Shown here piece by piece: positions 14,607 to 23,945 of a stretch of DNA of 27,344 nucleotides (its first letter is position 1; each line of letters begins with the position of its first letter). A program made the position numbers and the translations under genes. The stretch covers positions 1 through 27,344 of the forward strand of contig DASSSO010000136.1 of assembly GCA_035776735.1 (NCBI GenBank), given 5' to 3'. The notes beneath the pieces were generated by a model. The model worked only from the letters and a program-made list of their open reading frames with translations. It did no database searches and was not told the DNA's origin. This DNA comes from JACDAN01 sp035776735 (GTDB taxonomy: Bacteria > Actinomycetota > Thermoleophilia > Gaiellales > Gaiellaceae).

Positions 14607-15771
14607 GAAGCTCCACTTCGTCGGGATCGGCGGCGCGGGGCTGTCGGGCTACGCGCTCCTGGCGTTCGCCTGGGGCGCGGAGGTGTCAGGCTGGGACCGG
14701 TACGAGACGCCGTACCTGGAGCACCTGCCGGAGGGGATCCACGTCGAGATCTCGCCGGAGCCGGACCCGCCGGACGGCGCCGAGACGATCGTCTCCACGG
14801 CGTTCACGGGCAGTGCCACAGGCAAGTCGCGCGCGGAGTTCCTGGCCGAGCTGGTCTCGCTGCAGGACGCGATCGTCGTCGCCGGCGCGCACGGCAAGAC
14901 GACGACCGCGGCGATGATCGCCTTCGTCTTCGACCGCCTCGGGCGCGACCCGGGCTTTCTGATCGGCGCCGACATCCCGCAGCTCGGCGGGAACGCGCGT
15001 GCAGGCTCGGGCTGGCTCGTCGTCGAGGGCGACGAGTCCGACCGCACGATCGAGCTGCTCCGCCCGAAGATCGCCGTCGTCACGAACGTCGACCTGGACC
15101 ACCACACGGAGTTCGCGTCGAGGTCGGAGGTGGGGGAGCTGTTCGAGCGCTGGCTCGAGACCGTCCCGAAGACCGTTCAGGGCGAGTCGCTCGCGCCGTA
15201 CGACGGCGAGCTCAACGTCCCCGGCGAGCACAACCGCCGGAACGCTGCGACCGCCCTCGCGGCGCTCGAGCTCGCCGGCGTGGACGGGCGCGACGCGTGG
15301 CCGGTGCTGCGCGAGTTCCGCGGCGCCGGGCGGCGGCTCGAGGAGGTCGGGGTCGCGGGCGACGTGCGGATCGTCGACGACTACGCGCACCACCCGGAAG
15401 AGATTCGCGCGACCCTCTCGGCGCTGCGCGACCAGGGCACCGGTCGGATCCTGGCGCTCTTCCAGCCGCACCTCTACTCCCGCACCCGTCACCTCGCGCG
15501 CGAGACGGCCGCCGCGCTCGCCGAGGCGGACGTCGTCGCGGTCACGGACGTCTACCCGGCGAGGGAGCAGCCCGTCGAAGGGGTCACCGGCAAGCTCGTC
15601 GTCGACGCGCTGGCGGAGCTCCGGCCCGGGATGCCGATCGCCTGGATGCCCCAGGTGGAGGACGGGGCGCGCTTCCTCGCGCGGCGCGCGCGGCCCGGCG
15701 ACGTCGTGCTCACGATCGGGGCCGGCGACGTCGACCGGGGCGCCGAGCTCGTCTTCGCGGAGCTGGCGTGA
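14587..15771 (+). CDS. murC: UDP-N-acetylmuramate:L-alanine ligase
   Basis: 394 aa, clearly shorter than most MurC proteins (about 450-490), with the shortening mainly in the central region between the ATPase motifs. It adds the first stem residue. Motifs: LHFVGIGGAGLSGYALLA, the P-loop GAHGKTTTAAMIAF (about 99-112), EGDESDRTIELLRPKIAVVTNVDLDHHTEF, GEHNRRNAATALAAL, and DDYAHHPEEIRATLSAL with QPHLYSRTRHLA. The TTG at 14587 is used because a GGAG lies about 10 nt upstream and the first residues (MQPLAGRKLHF) match the family. The stop overlaps the murB GTG by 4 nt. Confidence 0.93.
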   Translation: MQPLAGRKLHFVGIGGAGLSGYALLAFAWGAEVSGWDRYETPYLEHLPEGIHVEISPEPDPPDGAETIVSTAFTGSATGKSRAEFLAELVSLQDAIVVAGAHGKTTTAAMIAFVFDRLGRDPGFLIGADIPQLGGNARAGSGWLVVEGDESDRTIELLRPKIAVVTNVDLDHHTEFASRSEVGELFERWLETVPKTVQGESLAPYDGELNVPGEHNRRNAATALAALELAGVDGRDAWPVLREFRGAGRRLEEVGVAGDVRIVDDYAHHPEEIRATLSALRDQGTGRILALFQPHLYSRTRHLARETAAALAEADVVAVTDVYPAREQPVEGVTGKLVVDALAELRPGMPIAWMPQVEDGARFLARRARPGDVVLTIGAGDVDRGAELVFAELA

Positions 15772-16652
15772 GGATCGAGGAGCAGATCGCGCTCTCGCGG
15801 TTCACGACGCTGGGGACCGGCGGCCCCGCCCGCTGGTTCGCCCGGCCCGAGAGCGTTGCCGAGCTCGAGGAGCTGCTCGCCTGGGCCGCCGAGCGCGAGG
15901 CGCCGGTCGCCGTGATCGGCCTCGGCTCGAACCTCCTGGTCGCCGACGAGGGCGTGGACGGCCTCGTGCTCAAGCTGTCGGGGGAGCTGGCAGCGGCAGA
16001 GGTCGACGGGGAGCTGCTCCGTGCCGGCGGCGGCGCGTCGCTCGCGGTCTGCCTGCACCGCGCGCGTGCCGCGGGCCTCGGGGGGCTCGAGTTCGCCTGC
16101 GCGATCCCTGGAACCGTCGGCGGCGGGGTCTGGATGAACGCCGGCGCGTACGGCGGCGACATCGCCGGCGTCCTCGAGCGTGCCCTCGTCGCCGATTCGT
16201 CGGGGTCGAGCTGGCGGACGCCCGACGAGCTCGGGCTCGAGTACCGCAGGTCGGCGCTCCGGCCGGGTGAAGTCGTCGCGCGGGCCGAGTTCCGGCTCCA
16301 CCCCCGTCCGGTCGAGGAGATCAAGGCGACCGTCGCCGAGATGCAGTCGGCCCGGAAGGCTGCACAGCCGACGAACAAGCGCACGTTCGGAAGCGTCTTC
16401 AAGAACCCCGAGCACGAGCTGACCGCCGGCCGGATGCTCGAGGCCTGCGGGCTGCGCGGCTACCGGATCGGCGGCGCGCAGATCTCTCCCCGGCACGCGA
16501 ACTTCATCGAGAACGCCGACGGCGCCAGCTCGGCCGACGCGATCGCCCTGATGGCCGAGGCCCGCCGGCGGGCGCTCGAGGAGTTCGGGGTCGAGCTCGA
16601 GCACGAGGTGCAGCTGCTCGGGCCGATCGAGCTGCCCACGTCCGGCGTGTAG
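15768..16652 (+). CDS. murB: UDP-N-acetylenolpyruvoylglucosamine reductase
   Basis: 294 aa FAD-dependent enzyme that reduces enolpyruvyl-UDP-GlcNAc to UDP-MurNAc. FAD-binding motifs: FTTLGTGGPARWFARPES, IGLGSNLLVADEGVDGLVLKL, and IPGTVGGGVWMNAGAYGGDI. The catalytic serine lies in GSVFKNPE (about 208-215), followed by AGRMLEACGLRGYRIGGAQISPRHANFIEN. The length and the SVFKNP form fit the shorter type II MurB. The GTG start overlaps murC by 4 nt. A 31-nt gap separates it from ftsQ. Confidence 0.95.
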   Translation: MRIEEQIALSRFTTLGTGGPARWFARPESVAELEELLAWAAEREAPVAVIGLGSNLLVADEGVDGLVLKLSGELAAAEVDGELLRAGGGASLAVCLHRARAAGLGGLEFACAIPGTVGGGVWMNAGAYGGDIAGVLERALVADSSGSSWRTPDELGLEYRRSALRPGEVVARAEFRLHPRPVEEIKATVAEMQSARKAAQPTNKRTFGSVFKNPEHELTAGRMLEACGLRGYRIGGAQISPRHANFIENADGASSADAIALMAEARRRALEEFGVELEHEVQLLGPIELPTSGV

Positions 16653-16683
16653 GAGCGGCTCCCGCCGCGGCGAATCTGGCGCG

Positions 16684-17505
16684 GTGGCTCGTGCGGCCGC
16701 CTCGGTGTCCCCTGCTCTCCGGCTCGTTCCCTCCGGCCGGTCGCTCGGCGTCGGCTTCGGGCTGCTCGCCGTGGCCGTTGCGCTCTTCTTCGGCGCACGG
16801 CACAGCGCCGTCTTCGCCGTCCACGAGGTGCAGGTGGAGTCGGTTCCCCCGAGCCAGGCGCGCCCCGTCGGCCGCGCGCTCGATGACCTCCACGGCGTCA
16901 GCCTGCTCCGCGTGAACCAGGACGCGATCCAACGCCGGCTGGACAGGCTCCCGCACGTCCATCTCCTCGGCTTCGACCGCGCGTTTCCGAACGGCCTTCG
17001 CGTCCGGGTGAGCGTGGAACGCGCGGTCGCCGTCGCACGCCGCGGCAGCGACCGCTGGCTCGTCTCCGCGGAAGGCCGTGTCCTGCGGCCGCTCGAGCGG
17101 CGGCTACGGAGGCCGCTGCCCGTCGTCTGGCTCGAGCGGACCGTCGATCCGGAGGTCGGCGCCGTTCTCGGCGCCGCGGAGCCGGCCCGCGCGATCAAGA
17201 CGATCTCCGCGGTTCGCGCCGCATCCCCGGCCCTCGCCCGGAGGGTCTGGTACGTGAAGATGGGTGAGGCCGGTGCGGCGACCGCCGTCCTCGACGACCG
17301 CTCCGAGATCCGGCTCGGGCCGGTCGCGGAGCTGCCGGTCAAGCTCGAGGTCGCCCGCCGCGTGCTCGCGGCGCTGCGCCGCGAGGGGGACGTCGCCGCC
17401 TACCTCGACGTCAGCGTTCCCGACAGACCGGTCGTCGGCGAAACTCTAGAGTCTCAGCTTGAGCCTGAGACTACGGCGCCCGAAACCCCGTTGACACCAC
17501 AGTAG
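16684..17505 (+). CDS. ftsQ: Cell division protein FtsQ (POTRA domain)
   Basis: 273 aa. A short cytoplasmic N-terminus, one membrane helix (about 20-41, SLGVGFGLLAVAVALFFGA), then a POTRA domain beginning VFAVHEVQVESV with the LLRVNQDAIQRRLDRLPHVHLLGFDRAFPNGLRVRVSVERAVA core, then the FtsQ domain (WLVSAEGRVLRPLE). It ends in a threonine/proline tail. GTG start with no good Shine-Dalgarno; GAATCT at 16672-16677 could be a weak -10 six bases before it. A promoter for ftsZ lies in its last codons. Confidence 0.9.
   Translation: MARAAASVSPALRLVPSGRSLGVGFGLLAVAVALFFGARHSAVFAVHEVQVESVPPSQARPVGRALDDLHGVSLLRVNQDAIQRRLDRLPHVHLLGFDRAFPNGLRVRVSVERAVAVARRGSDRWLVSAEGRVLRPLERRLRRPLPVVWLERTVDPEVGAVLGAAEPARAIKTISAVRAASPALARRVWYVKMGEAGAATAVLDDRSEIRLGPVAELPVKLEVARRVLAALRREGDVAAYLDVSVPDRPVVGETLESQLEPETTAPETPLTPQ
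17450..17472 (+). repeat. 8-bp inverted repeat in the ftsQ tail
   Basis: AGTCTCAG (17450-17457) and CTGAGACT (17465-17472) are perfect reverse complements with a 7-nt spacer. It lies 18 nt upstream of the candidate ftsZ -35, so it may be an operator or an mRNA hairpin. No function is established. Confidence 0.4.
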
Positions 17506-17519
17506 ATCGCCCTTACCCT
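17491..17519 (+). promoter_or_regulatory. Candidate ftsZ promoter, TTGACA-17-TACCCT
   Basis: Consensus TTGACA (17491-17496) lies 17 bp before TACCCT (17514-17519), overlapping the ftsQ stop. Predicted start near 17526, giving a leader of about 53 nt that ends in a strong GAGGTGGAGGG Shine-Dalgarno. A second, weaker TACAGT lies at 17552-17557. Confidence 0.6.
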
Positions 17520-17578
17520 GGGGCGTTGCACTGGCCCGCGAAGCCGCGAGCTACAGTCGAGCCTGAGGTGGAGGGACG

Positions 17579-18667
17579 TTGAGCGTACGCGATCAGACAG
17601 GGAACTACCTCGCAGTCATCAAGGTTGTCGGCGTCGGCGGCGGCGGCTCGAACGCGGTCAACCGCATGGTCGACGCCCGACTCAGCGGCGTCGACTTCAT
17701 CGCCGCCAACACGGACGCGCAGGCGCTCCTCGTCGTCGACGCGGACATGAAGGTCCACATCGGCGCCGAGTCCACGCGCGGGCTCGGTGCGGGCGCGAAC
17801 CCGGAGGTCGGACGCGCGGCCGCGATGGAGAGCCGCGACGAACTCAAGGACGCGCTGAAGGGCGCGGACATGGTCTTCGTGACCGCCGGCGAGGGCGGCG
17901 GGACGGGCACCGGCGGCGCTCCGATCGTCGCCGGGATCGCGCGCGAGCTCGGCGCGCTGACCGTCGGCGTCGTCACGCGTCCCTTCGGCTTCGAGGGCCG
18001 CAAGCGCGCAGACCAGGCGATGATGGGCATCGAGGAGCTCCGCGACCACGTCGACACGCTGATCGTGATCGAGAACGACCGCCTGCTCCAGGTCGTCGAG
18101 AAGCGCACTTCCATCGTCGACGCCTTCCGGATGGCCGACGACATCCTCCGCCAGGGCGTCCAGGGCATCACCGACCTGATCACGGTGCCGGGCATCGTCA
18201 ACCTGGACTTCGCCGACGTGCGGGCGATCATGTCCGACGCCGGGTCGGCGCTCATGGGGATCGGGGCCGCTTCGGGCGAGAGCCGGGCGGCGGAAGCGGC
18301 GCACACCGCGGTTTCCTCGCCGCTGCTGGAGTCGTCGATCGAGGGAGCGACCGGGATCCTCCTCAACATCAGCGGGCCGCCCGACATGGGCCTCTTCGAG
18401 GTGAACGAGGCGGCCGAGGTCGTCACCAGCGCATCGGACCAGAACGCGAACGTCATCTTCGGCGCGGTGATCGACGAGTCACTGAGCGACGAGGTTCGCG
18501 TGACGGTCATCGCGACCGGCTTCGGCCCCGCGGCGCACCGGCGCCGGCGGAGGGCCGCGGTGCCGGAGGAGGCGCCGGCGCGGGAGCCCGAGGAGCGCGA
18601 GCGGGAACGCGAGCGCTTCGAGGTCACCGACGAGGAGCTCGAAGTGCCCTCGTTCCTCCGCGACTAG
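17579..18667 (+). CDS. ftsZ: Cell division GTPase FtsZ
   Basis: 362 aa tubulin homologue that polymerises into the Z ring. Motifs: KVVGVGGGGSNAVNRM, FIAANTDAQAL, the tubulin signature AGEGGGTGTGGAPIVAGIA (about 103-121), TRPFGFEGRKR, and the T7 loop PGIVNLDFADVRAIMSDAGSALMGIG. A linker of about 50 mostly Arg/Glu residues leads to the conserved C-terminal peptide ELEVPSFLRD, which tethers FtsZ to partners; SepF is the likely anchor because no ftsA precedes it. TTG start with a strong Shine-Dalgarno GGAGGG 3 nt upstream. Confidence 0.96.
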   Translation: MSVRDQTGNYLAVIKVVGVGGGGSNAVNRMVDARLSGVDFIAANTDAQALLVVDADMKVHIGAESTRGLGAGANPEVGRAAAMESRDELKDALKGADMVFVTAGEGGGTGTGGAPIVAGIARELGALTVGVVTRPFGFEGRKRADQAMMGIEELRDHVDTLIVIENDRLLQVVEKRTSIVDAFRMADDILRQGVQGITDLITVPGIVNLDFADVRAIMSDAGSALMGIGAASGESRAAEAAHTAVSSPLLESSIEGATGILLNISGPPDMGLFEVNEAAEVVTSASDQNANVIFGAVIDESLSDEVRVTVIATGFGPAAHRRRRRAAVPEEAPAREPEERERERERFEVTDEELEVPSFLRD

Positions 18668-18696
18668 TCCCGACCGGTCGCACGAACGCCCGGCGG

Positions 18697-18702
18697 TAGC
18701 AT
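18697..18702 (+). promoter_or_regulatory. Candidate -10 element for the gcv operon
   Basis: TAGCAT lies 9 nt before the gcvT GTG in the 44-nt gap after ftsZ. No convincing -35 is seen. If used, the leader is at most 2-3 nt long, leaving no room for a glycine riboswitch. Confidence 0.4.
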
Positions 18703-18711
18703 CCGCCCGAC

Positions 18712-19764
18712 GTGCAGACGCTGCGCCGAACTCCCCTTCACGAGCGCCACGTCGCGCTCGGGGCGCGGCTCGTCCCCTTCGCCGGGTGGGAGATGCCGGT
18801 GCAGTACGAGGGCGTCATCCAGGAGCACCGCGCGGTCCGCACGGACGCCGGCGTGTTCGACGTCTCCCACATGGGCGAGCTGGAGGTCGAGGGCCCGCGG
18901 GCCCACGAGTTCCTGCAAGGGGTCCTCTCGAACGACCTGGGCCGTGTCGAGCCGGGCCAGGCGCAGTACACGCTGCTCACGAACGAGCGCGGCGGCATCG
19001 TCGACGACCTGATCGCGTACCGCCTGGAGCCCGGCCGGTACCTCCTGATCGTCAACGCTTCCAACCGCGAGGCGGACTTCCGGTGGCTGAAGGAACGTGA
19101 GCTACCCGGATCCGACGTGCGTGACATCTCCGACGACTACGTGCTCCTGGCCGTCCAGGGCCCGCGTTCGATCGAGCGTCTCGGCCTGGACGAGGCACCC
19201 GCGTTCACGTTCTCCATGGAGGAGCTGGACGGGGTCGAGGTCATGGTCAACCGCACCGGGTACACGGGCGAGGCGGGTGTGGAGCTCATGGTTCCGGCGG
19301 AGGACGGCCCGGCGCTCTGGGACGCCGTCCTCGCCCGGGGCGTCAAGCCCGCCGGCCTCGGCGCCCGCGACACGCTGCGCCTGGAGGTGTGCTACCCGTT
19401 GCACGGGAACGACATCGGGCCCGACACCGACGCGATCTCGGCGGGGCTCGGCTGGGTCTGCGCGCTCGACAAGGACTTCAACGGCGCGGAGGAGCTGCGC
19501 CGGATCAAGGCCGAGGGCCCGGCCCGGAGGCTCGTGGCGTTCGTCATGGACGACGTCGGCATCCCGCGCCAGGGCATGCGCATCGACGGCGAGGGTGAGG
19601 TCACGTCCGGGACGCACTCCCCGATGCTCGACAAGGGCATCGGCATGGGCTATGTGCCGGCCGGGGGGTCGGAGCCCGGGACGGAGCTGACGATCGACGT
19701 GCGGGGCCGGCCCCGGAAGGCCCACGTCGTCAAGAAACCGATCTACAAGCGCGAGGAGGATTGA
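18712..19764 (+). CDS. gcvT: Glycine cleavage system T protein (aminomethyltransferase)
   Basis: 350 aa, normal length. It transfers the aminomethyl carbon from lipoyl-GcvH to tetrahydrofolate, releasing ammonia. Motifs: TPLHERHVALGARLVPFAGWEMPVQY, GVFDVSHMGELEVEG, the folate-binding aspartate region NERGGIVDDLIAYRL (about 91-105), RTGYTGEAGVEL, GLGARDTLRLEVCYPLHGNDI and the C-terminal VTSGTHSPMLDKGIGMGYV. GTG start without Shine-Dalgarno, just after a TAGCAT hexamer. It opens a tightly overlapped operon with gcvH, gcvPA and gcvPB. Confidence 0.95.
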   Translation: MQTLRRTPLHERHVALGARLVPFAGWEMPVQYEGVIQEHRAVRTDAGVFDVSHMGELEVEGPRAHEFLQGVLSNDLGRVEPGQAQYTLLTNERGGIVDDLIAYRLEPGRYLLIVNASNREADFRWLKERELPGSDVRDISDDYVLLAVQGPRSIERLGLDEAPAFTFSMEELDGVEVMVNRTGYTGEAGVELMVPAEDGPALWDAVLARGVKPAGLGARDTLRLEVCYPLHGNDIGPDTDAISAGLGWVCALDKDFNGAEELRRIKAEGPARRLVAFVMDDVGIPRQGMRIDGEGEVTSGTHSPMLDKGIGMGYVPAGGSEPGTELTIDVRGRPRKAHVVKKPIYKREED

Positions 19765-20159
19765 TGGCGGCTGCCGAGAGCTACCCCGACGACCTGCTCT
19801 ACCACCGGGAGCACGACTGGGCCCGGGTCGAGGACGGCGAGGCCGTGCTCGGCATCACCTGGTACGCCCAGGACGCCCTCGGCGAGCTCGTCCACTTCGA
19901 GCCGCCCGAGGCCGGAGCGTCGGTCGCGAAGGACGGCATCTACGGCGAGGTCGAGTCGGTCAAGGCGGTCTCGGACCTCGTCTCCCCGCTCTCGGGCGAG
20001 GTCGTCGAGGTGAACCAGAAGATCGTCGACGCTCCCGAGACCGTGAACGACGACCCCTACGGAGAGGGCTGGCTGGTGCGCATCCGGCTCTCGGACCCCT
20101 CCGAGGCCGATGGCCTGCTGAACCTCGAGGCCTACAAGGCGCTTCTCGCCGAGCAGTGA
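19764..20159 (+). CDS. gcvH: Glycine cleavage system H protein
   Basis: 131 aa lipoyl carrier that shuttles the aminomethyl group between P, T and L proteins. The lipoylation site is GEVESVKAVSDLVSPLSGEV with Lys67 as the modified residue. HREHDWARVEDGEAVLGITWYAQDALGELVHFEPPE and the C-terminal DPYGEGWLVRIRLSDP are also family hallmarks. The ATG overlaps the gcvT stop by one base (TGATG), with GAGGAGG 4 nt upstream. Confidence 0.96.
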   Translation: MAAAESYPDDLLYHREHDWARVEDGEAVLGITWYAQDALGELVHFEPPEAGASVAKDGIYGEVESVKAVSDLVSPLSGEVVEVNQKIVDAPETVNDDPYGEGWLVRIRLSDPSEADGLLNLEAYKALLAEQ

Positions 20160-21474
20160 CGTACGCGGCGCTCACCGACGCCGACCGCGAGGCGATGCTC
20201 GACACGATCGGCGTCTCGAGCATCGACGAGCTCTTCCGCGACATCCCGGCCGGGGTCCGGCTCGACCGCCCGCTCGACCTCGGCGAGCCGCTGACCGAGC
20301 AGGAGATCGTGGAGCGGCTGGAGGAGCTCGCGGCACGCAATGTGCACGCGGGCGAGGAGCTCTCCTTCGTCGGCGCGGGCGTCTACGACCACTACGTTCC
20401 CGCGGTCGTCGACTACATCCTCCAGCGCGGCGAGTTCCTGACCGCCTACACGCCGTACCAGCCGGAGTTGAGCCAGGGCGTCCTCCAGGCGATCTTCGAG
20501 TACCAGACGGTCGTCTGCGAGCTGACCGGCATGGACGTCTCGAACGCGTCCGGGTACGACGGGACGACGGTCGCCGCCGACGCGTGCTACGTGGCCAAGC
20601 ACGCGACCGGCCGGTCGAAGATCGTGCTCGCCGAGACCGTCAACCCGCAGGTGCGCCAGGTCGTCCGCACCTATGCGCCGGGGTTCGGGATGGAGGTCGT
20701 GGACGTGCCCCACCGTGACGGGGTCACCGACCCGGAGGAGTTCCGCGCGGCCGCCGAGGGCGCCGCCTGCGCGATCTTCCAGCAGCCGAACTTCTTCGGC
20801 TGCCTCGAGCCGGCGCCGCAACTCGCGGCCGCGGCGAACGACGCCGAGGCGCTGGCGGTGGCCCATGTCGACCCGATCTCGCTCGGCGTGCTCGAGGCAC
20901 CCGGCAACTACGGCTGCGCGATCGCGATCGGCGAGGGACAGTCGGCCGGCAACCCGCTCTCCTTCGGTGGCCCGCACTACGGGTTCATCGCCGCGCGCGA
21001 GGAGTTCACGCGGCGGATGCCCGGCCGGATCGTCGGTGAGACGACCGACGTCCACGGCCAGCGCGGCTACGTCCTCACGCTCCAGACGCGGGAGCAGCAC
21101 ATCCGGCGCGAGAAGGCGACGTCGAACATCACGACCAACCAGACCCTGCTGGCGCTGGGCGGCCTCATCTATTTGTGCTGGCTGGGCCCGGAAGGGCTGC
21201 GGGAGGTGGGCGAGACCTGCATGGCCCTCGCCGAGCACGCCAAAGAGCGCCTCGATCTTCCATTGTTGTTTCCCGAGCAGGCAACGTTCAAGGAGTTTGC
21301 CGTTCGCGTCGGACGGCAGGCCCTGGACGCGATCCGCGACGCGCGCACGCACGGCGTCAACCCCGGCTACCCGCTCGGCCGCGACTACCCGGAGATGGAC
21401 GACGCGATCCTCGTCGCCGTGACCGAGCGGCGGACGATCGACGACATCGACCGGCTGGTGGAGGCGCTGGGCGA

Positions 21475-21478
<4 letters not shown>
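20156..21478 (+). CDS. gcvPA: Glycine dehydrogenase (decarboxylating) subunit 1
   Basis: 440 aa, the usual length of the alpha subunit of the two-subunit P protein, which decarboxylates glycine with PLP. Visible: YTPYQPELSQGVLQAIFEYQTVVCELTGMDVSNASGYDG, QQPNFFGCLEP, GPHYGFIAAREEFTRRMPGRIVGET, and the end of the domain HIRREKATSNITTNQTLLAL. The PLP lysine is carried by the other subunit. GTG start overlapping gcvH by 4 nt. Typical high-GC actinomycetes have a single fused P protein, so the split form is a taxonomic hint. Confidence 0.95.
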
Positions 21479-22977
<1,499 letters not shown>

Positions 22978-22990
22978 GGGCTCGCCCTCT

Positions 22991-23016
22991 CGCTGAAAGT
23001 CTCACGACTTTCAGCG
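22991..23016. terminator. Perfect 11-bp hairpin after gcvPB
   Basis: CGCTGAAAGTC (22991-23001) pairs with GACTTTCAGCG (23006-23016) around TCAC. It lies 13 nt after the gcvPB stop and between convergent genes, so a bidirectional terminator is likely even though no U-tract follows on either strand. A dispersed palindromic repeat is an alternative. Confidence 0.55.
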
Positions 23017-23031
23017 ACCGTATGGAGCCGG

Positions 23032-23115
23032 GCGGCGCTTCACGCCGCGCGGCCGCGAAAGCCACGGCACTTCCTTCTCCTGGAGCCTCAGTGGCAGAAC
23101 GGGCGAAGCCCGTTC
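23032..23115. repeat. Further hairpins in the gcvPB/membrane-protein gap
   Basis: Within the 151-nt gap two more inverted repeats follow the first: GCGGCG...CGCCGC at about 23032-23048, and a perfect 8-bp GAACGGGC/GCCCGTTC pair at 23097-23104 and 23108-23115 with a GAA loop. Together with 22991-23016 they make three stem-loops in about 125 nt and no credible gene. Confidence 0.4.
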
Positions 23116-23128
23116 CGCGGCGACGGTC

Positions 23129-23335
23129 TCAGAGTAAGTCTGTGTCGTCCACGAGCTCGCCGCGCCGCCGCATGAGGATCCAGACGACACCGCCGACGGC
23201 GGGGATGAAGACGAGCATGCGGAGATCCGCCCAGGCGGCGGCCAGCCAGACGATGCCCAGCGCGATCCAGGCGCCGCGGCGGACGAGATAGTCATCCCGA
23301 ACCAGTTGCCACAGAGAAGCCGCTGTTTCGTTCAT
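23129..23335 (-). CDS. Small two-helix membrane protein (68 aa)
   Basis: Not recognised. ATG 23333-23335 with a GGAG Shine-Dalgarno 7 nt upstream (AAAGGAGAAGCGGC). A hydrophilic amphipathic start (MNETAASLWQLVRDDYLVRRG) precedes two hydrophobic helices (AWIALGIVWLAAAWAD and MLVFIPAVGGVVWILM) split by a short turn, and then a charged tail (RRRGELVDDTDLL). Both ends probably face the same side of the membrane. It is convergent with gcvPB and divergent from the ankyrin gene. The good ribosome site supports a real gene; the function is unknown. Confidence 0.65.
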   Translation of the reverse strand: MNETAASLWQLVRDDYLVRRGAWIALGIVWLAAAWADLRMLVFIPAVGGVVWILMRRRGELVDDTDLL

Positions 23336-23414
23336 GCCGCTTCTCCTTTCCGTTACGGAGTCTGATCGGCGGGCGCCTGCGACCGCATATCCCTCATCCG
23401 GTGAGAATGTGCGT

Positions 23415-23945
23415 ATGAGCGAGATGCCGAGCCCGGGCTCGGAGGTGCTCGACGCGCTGTACCGCGGCGACCGCGAGACCGTCGACTCGTTGCTGGCCGG
23501 GGAGCCTGAGCTCACGATCTTCGAGGCGGCTGCTGTGGGCGACGACGCTCGGGTCCACGAGCTGCTTCTCCTCGAGGCGGGCTTCGTGGACCTCTGGTCG
23601 CCCGACGGCTTCACCGCGCTCCACCTCGCAGCGTTCTTCGGCCACCCCGAGGTCGCCGCCGAGCTCCTCCGCCGCGGCGCAGACGTCTCCGCCGTCGCGA
23701 GGAATCCTCTGGGCGTCCAGGCGCTTCACAGCGCGGCGGCCGGCGGTCACACCGACGTCGCCCGGATCCTGCTCGAGAACGGGGCCGATCCGAACGCGCG
23801 GCAGGAGGGCGGGTACACGCCCATCCACGCCGCGGCGCAGAGCGGGAACGACGAGCTCTACGAGCTGCTCGTCGCGCACGGCGCGGATCAGGGGGCGGCG
23901 ACGGACGACGGGCGGACGGCAGCCGACCTCCGCGCAGGCTCGTAG
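23415..23945 (+). CDS. Ankyrin-repeat protein (176 aa)
   Basis: About four to five ankyrin repeats, with clear consensus units DGFTALHLAAFFGHPEVAAELLRRGADVSA, GVQALHSAAAGGHTDVARILLENGADPNA and GYTPIHAAAQSGNDELYELLVAHGADQGA, and degenerate outer repeats. There is no signal peptide or membrane segment, so it is probably a cytoplasmic protein-interaction module; the partner is not evident. I use ATG 23415. GAGAAT (23403-23408) sits 6 nt upstream with no Shine-Dalgarno, consistent with a leaderless start. The 3' end overlaps the convergent LysR gene by 58 nt. Confidence 0.88.
   Translation: MSEMPSPGSEVLDALYRGDRETVDSLLAGEPELTIFEAAAVGDDARVHELLLLEAGFVDLWSPDGFTALHLAAFFGHPEVAAELLRRGADVSAVARNPLGVQALHSAAAGGHTDVARILLENGADPNARQEGGYTPIHAAAQSGNDELYELLVAHGADQGAATDDGRTAADLRAGS

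Noticed and set aside
15552..17342. Open frame of 596 codons on the minus strand opposite murC, murB and ftsQ
   Set aside because: Low-complexity Arg/Pro/Ser/Ala-rich translation, opposite three well-supported genes; a high-GC shadow frame.
17506..17578. A small ftsA or sepF gene between ftsQ and ftsZ
   Set aside because: Only 73 nt with promoter-like elements and a Shine-Dalgarno; no coding frame.
18668..18711. Glycine riboswitch before gcvT
   Set aside because: The gap is only 44 nt, too short for even one aptamer, and no aptamer-like pairing is seen.
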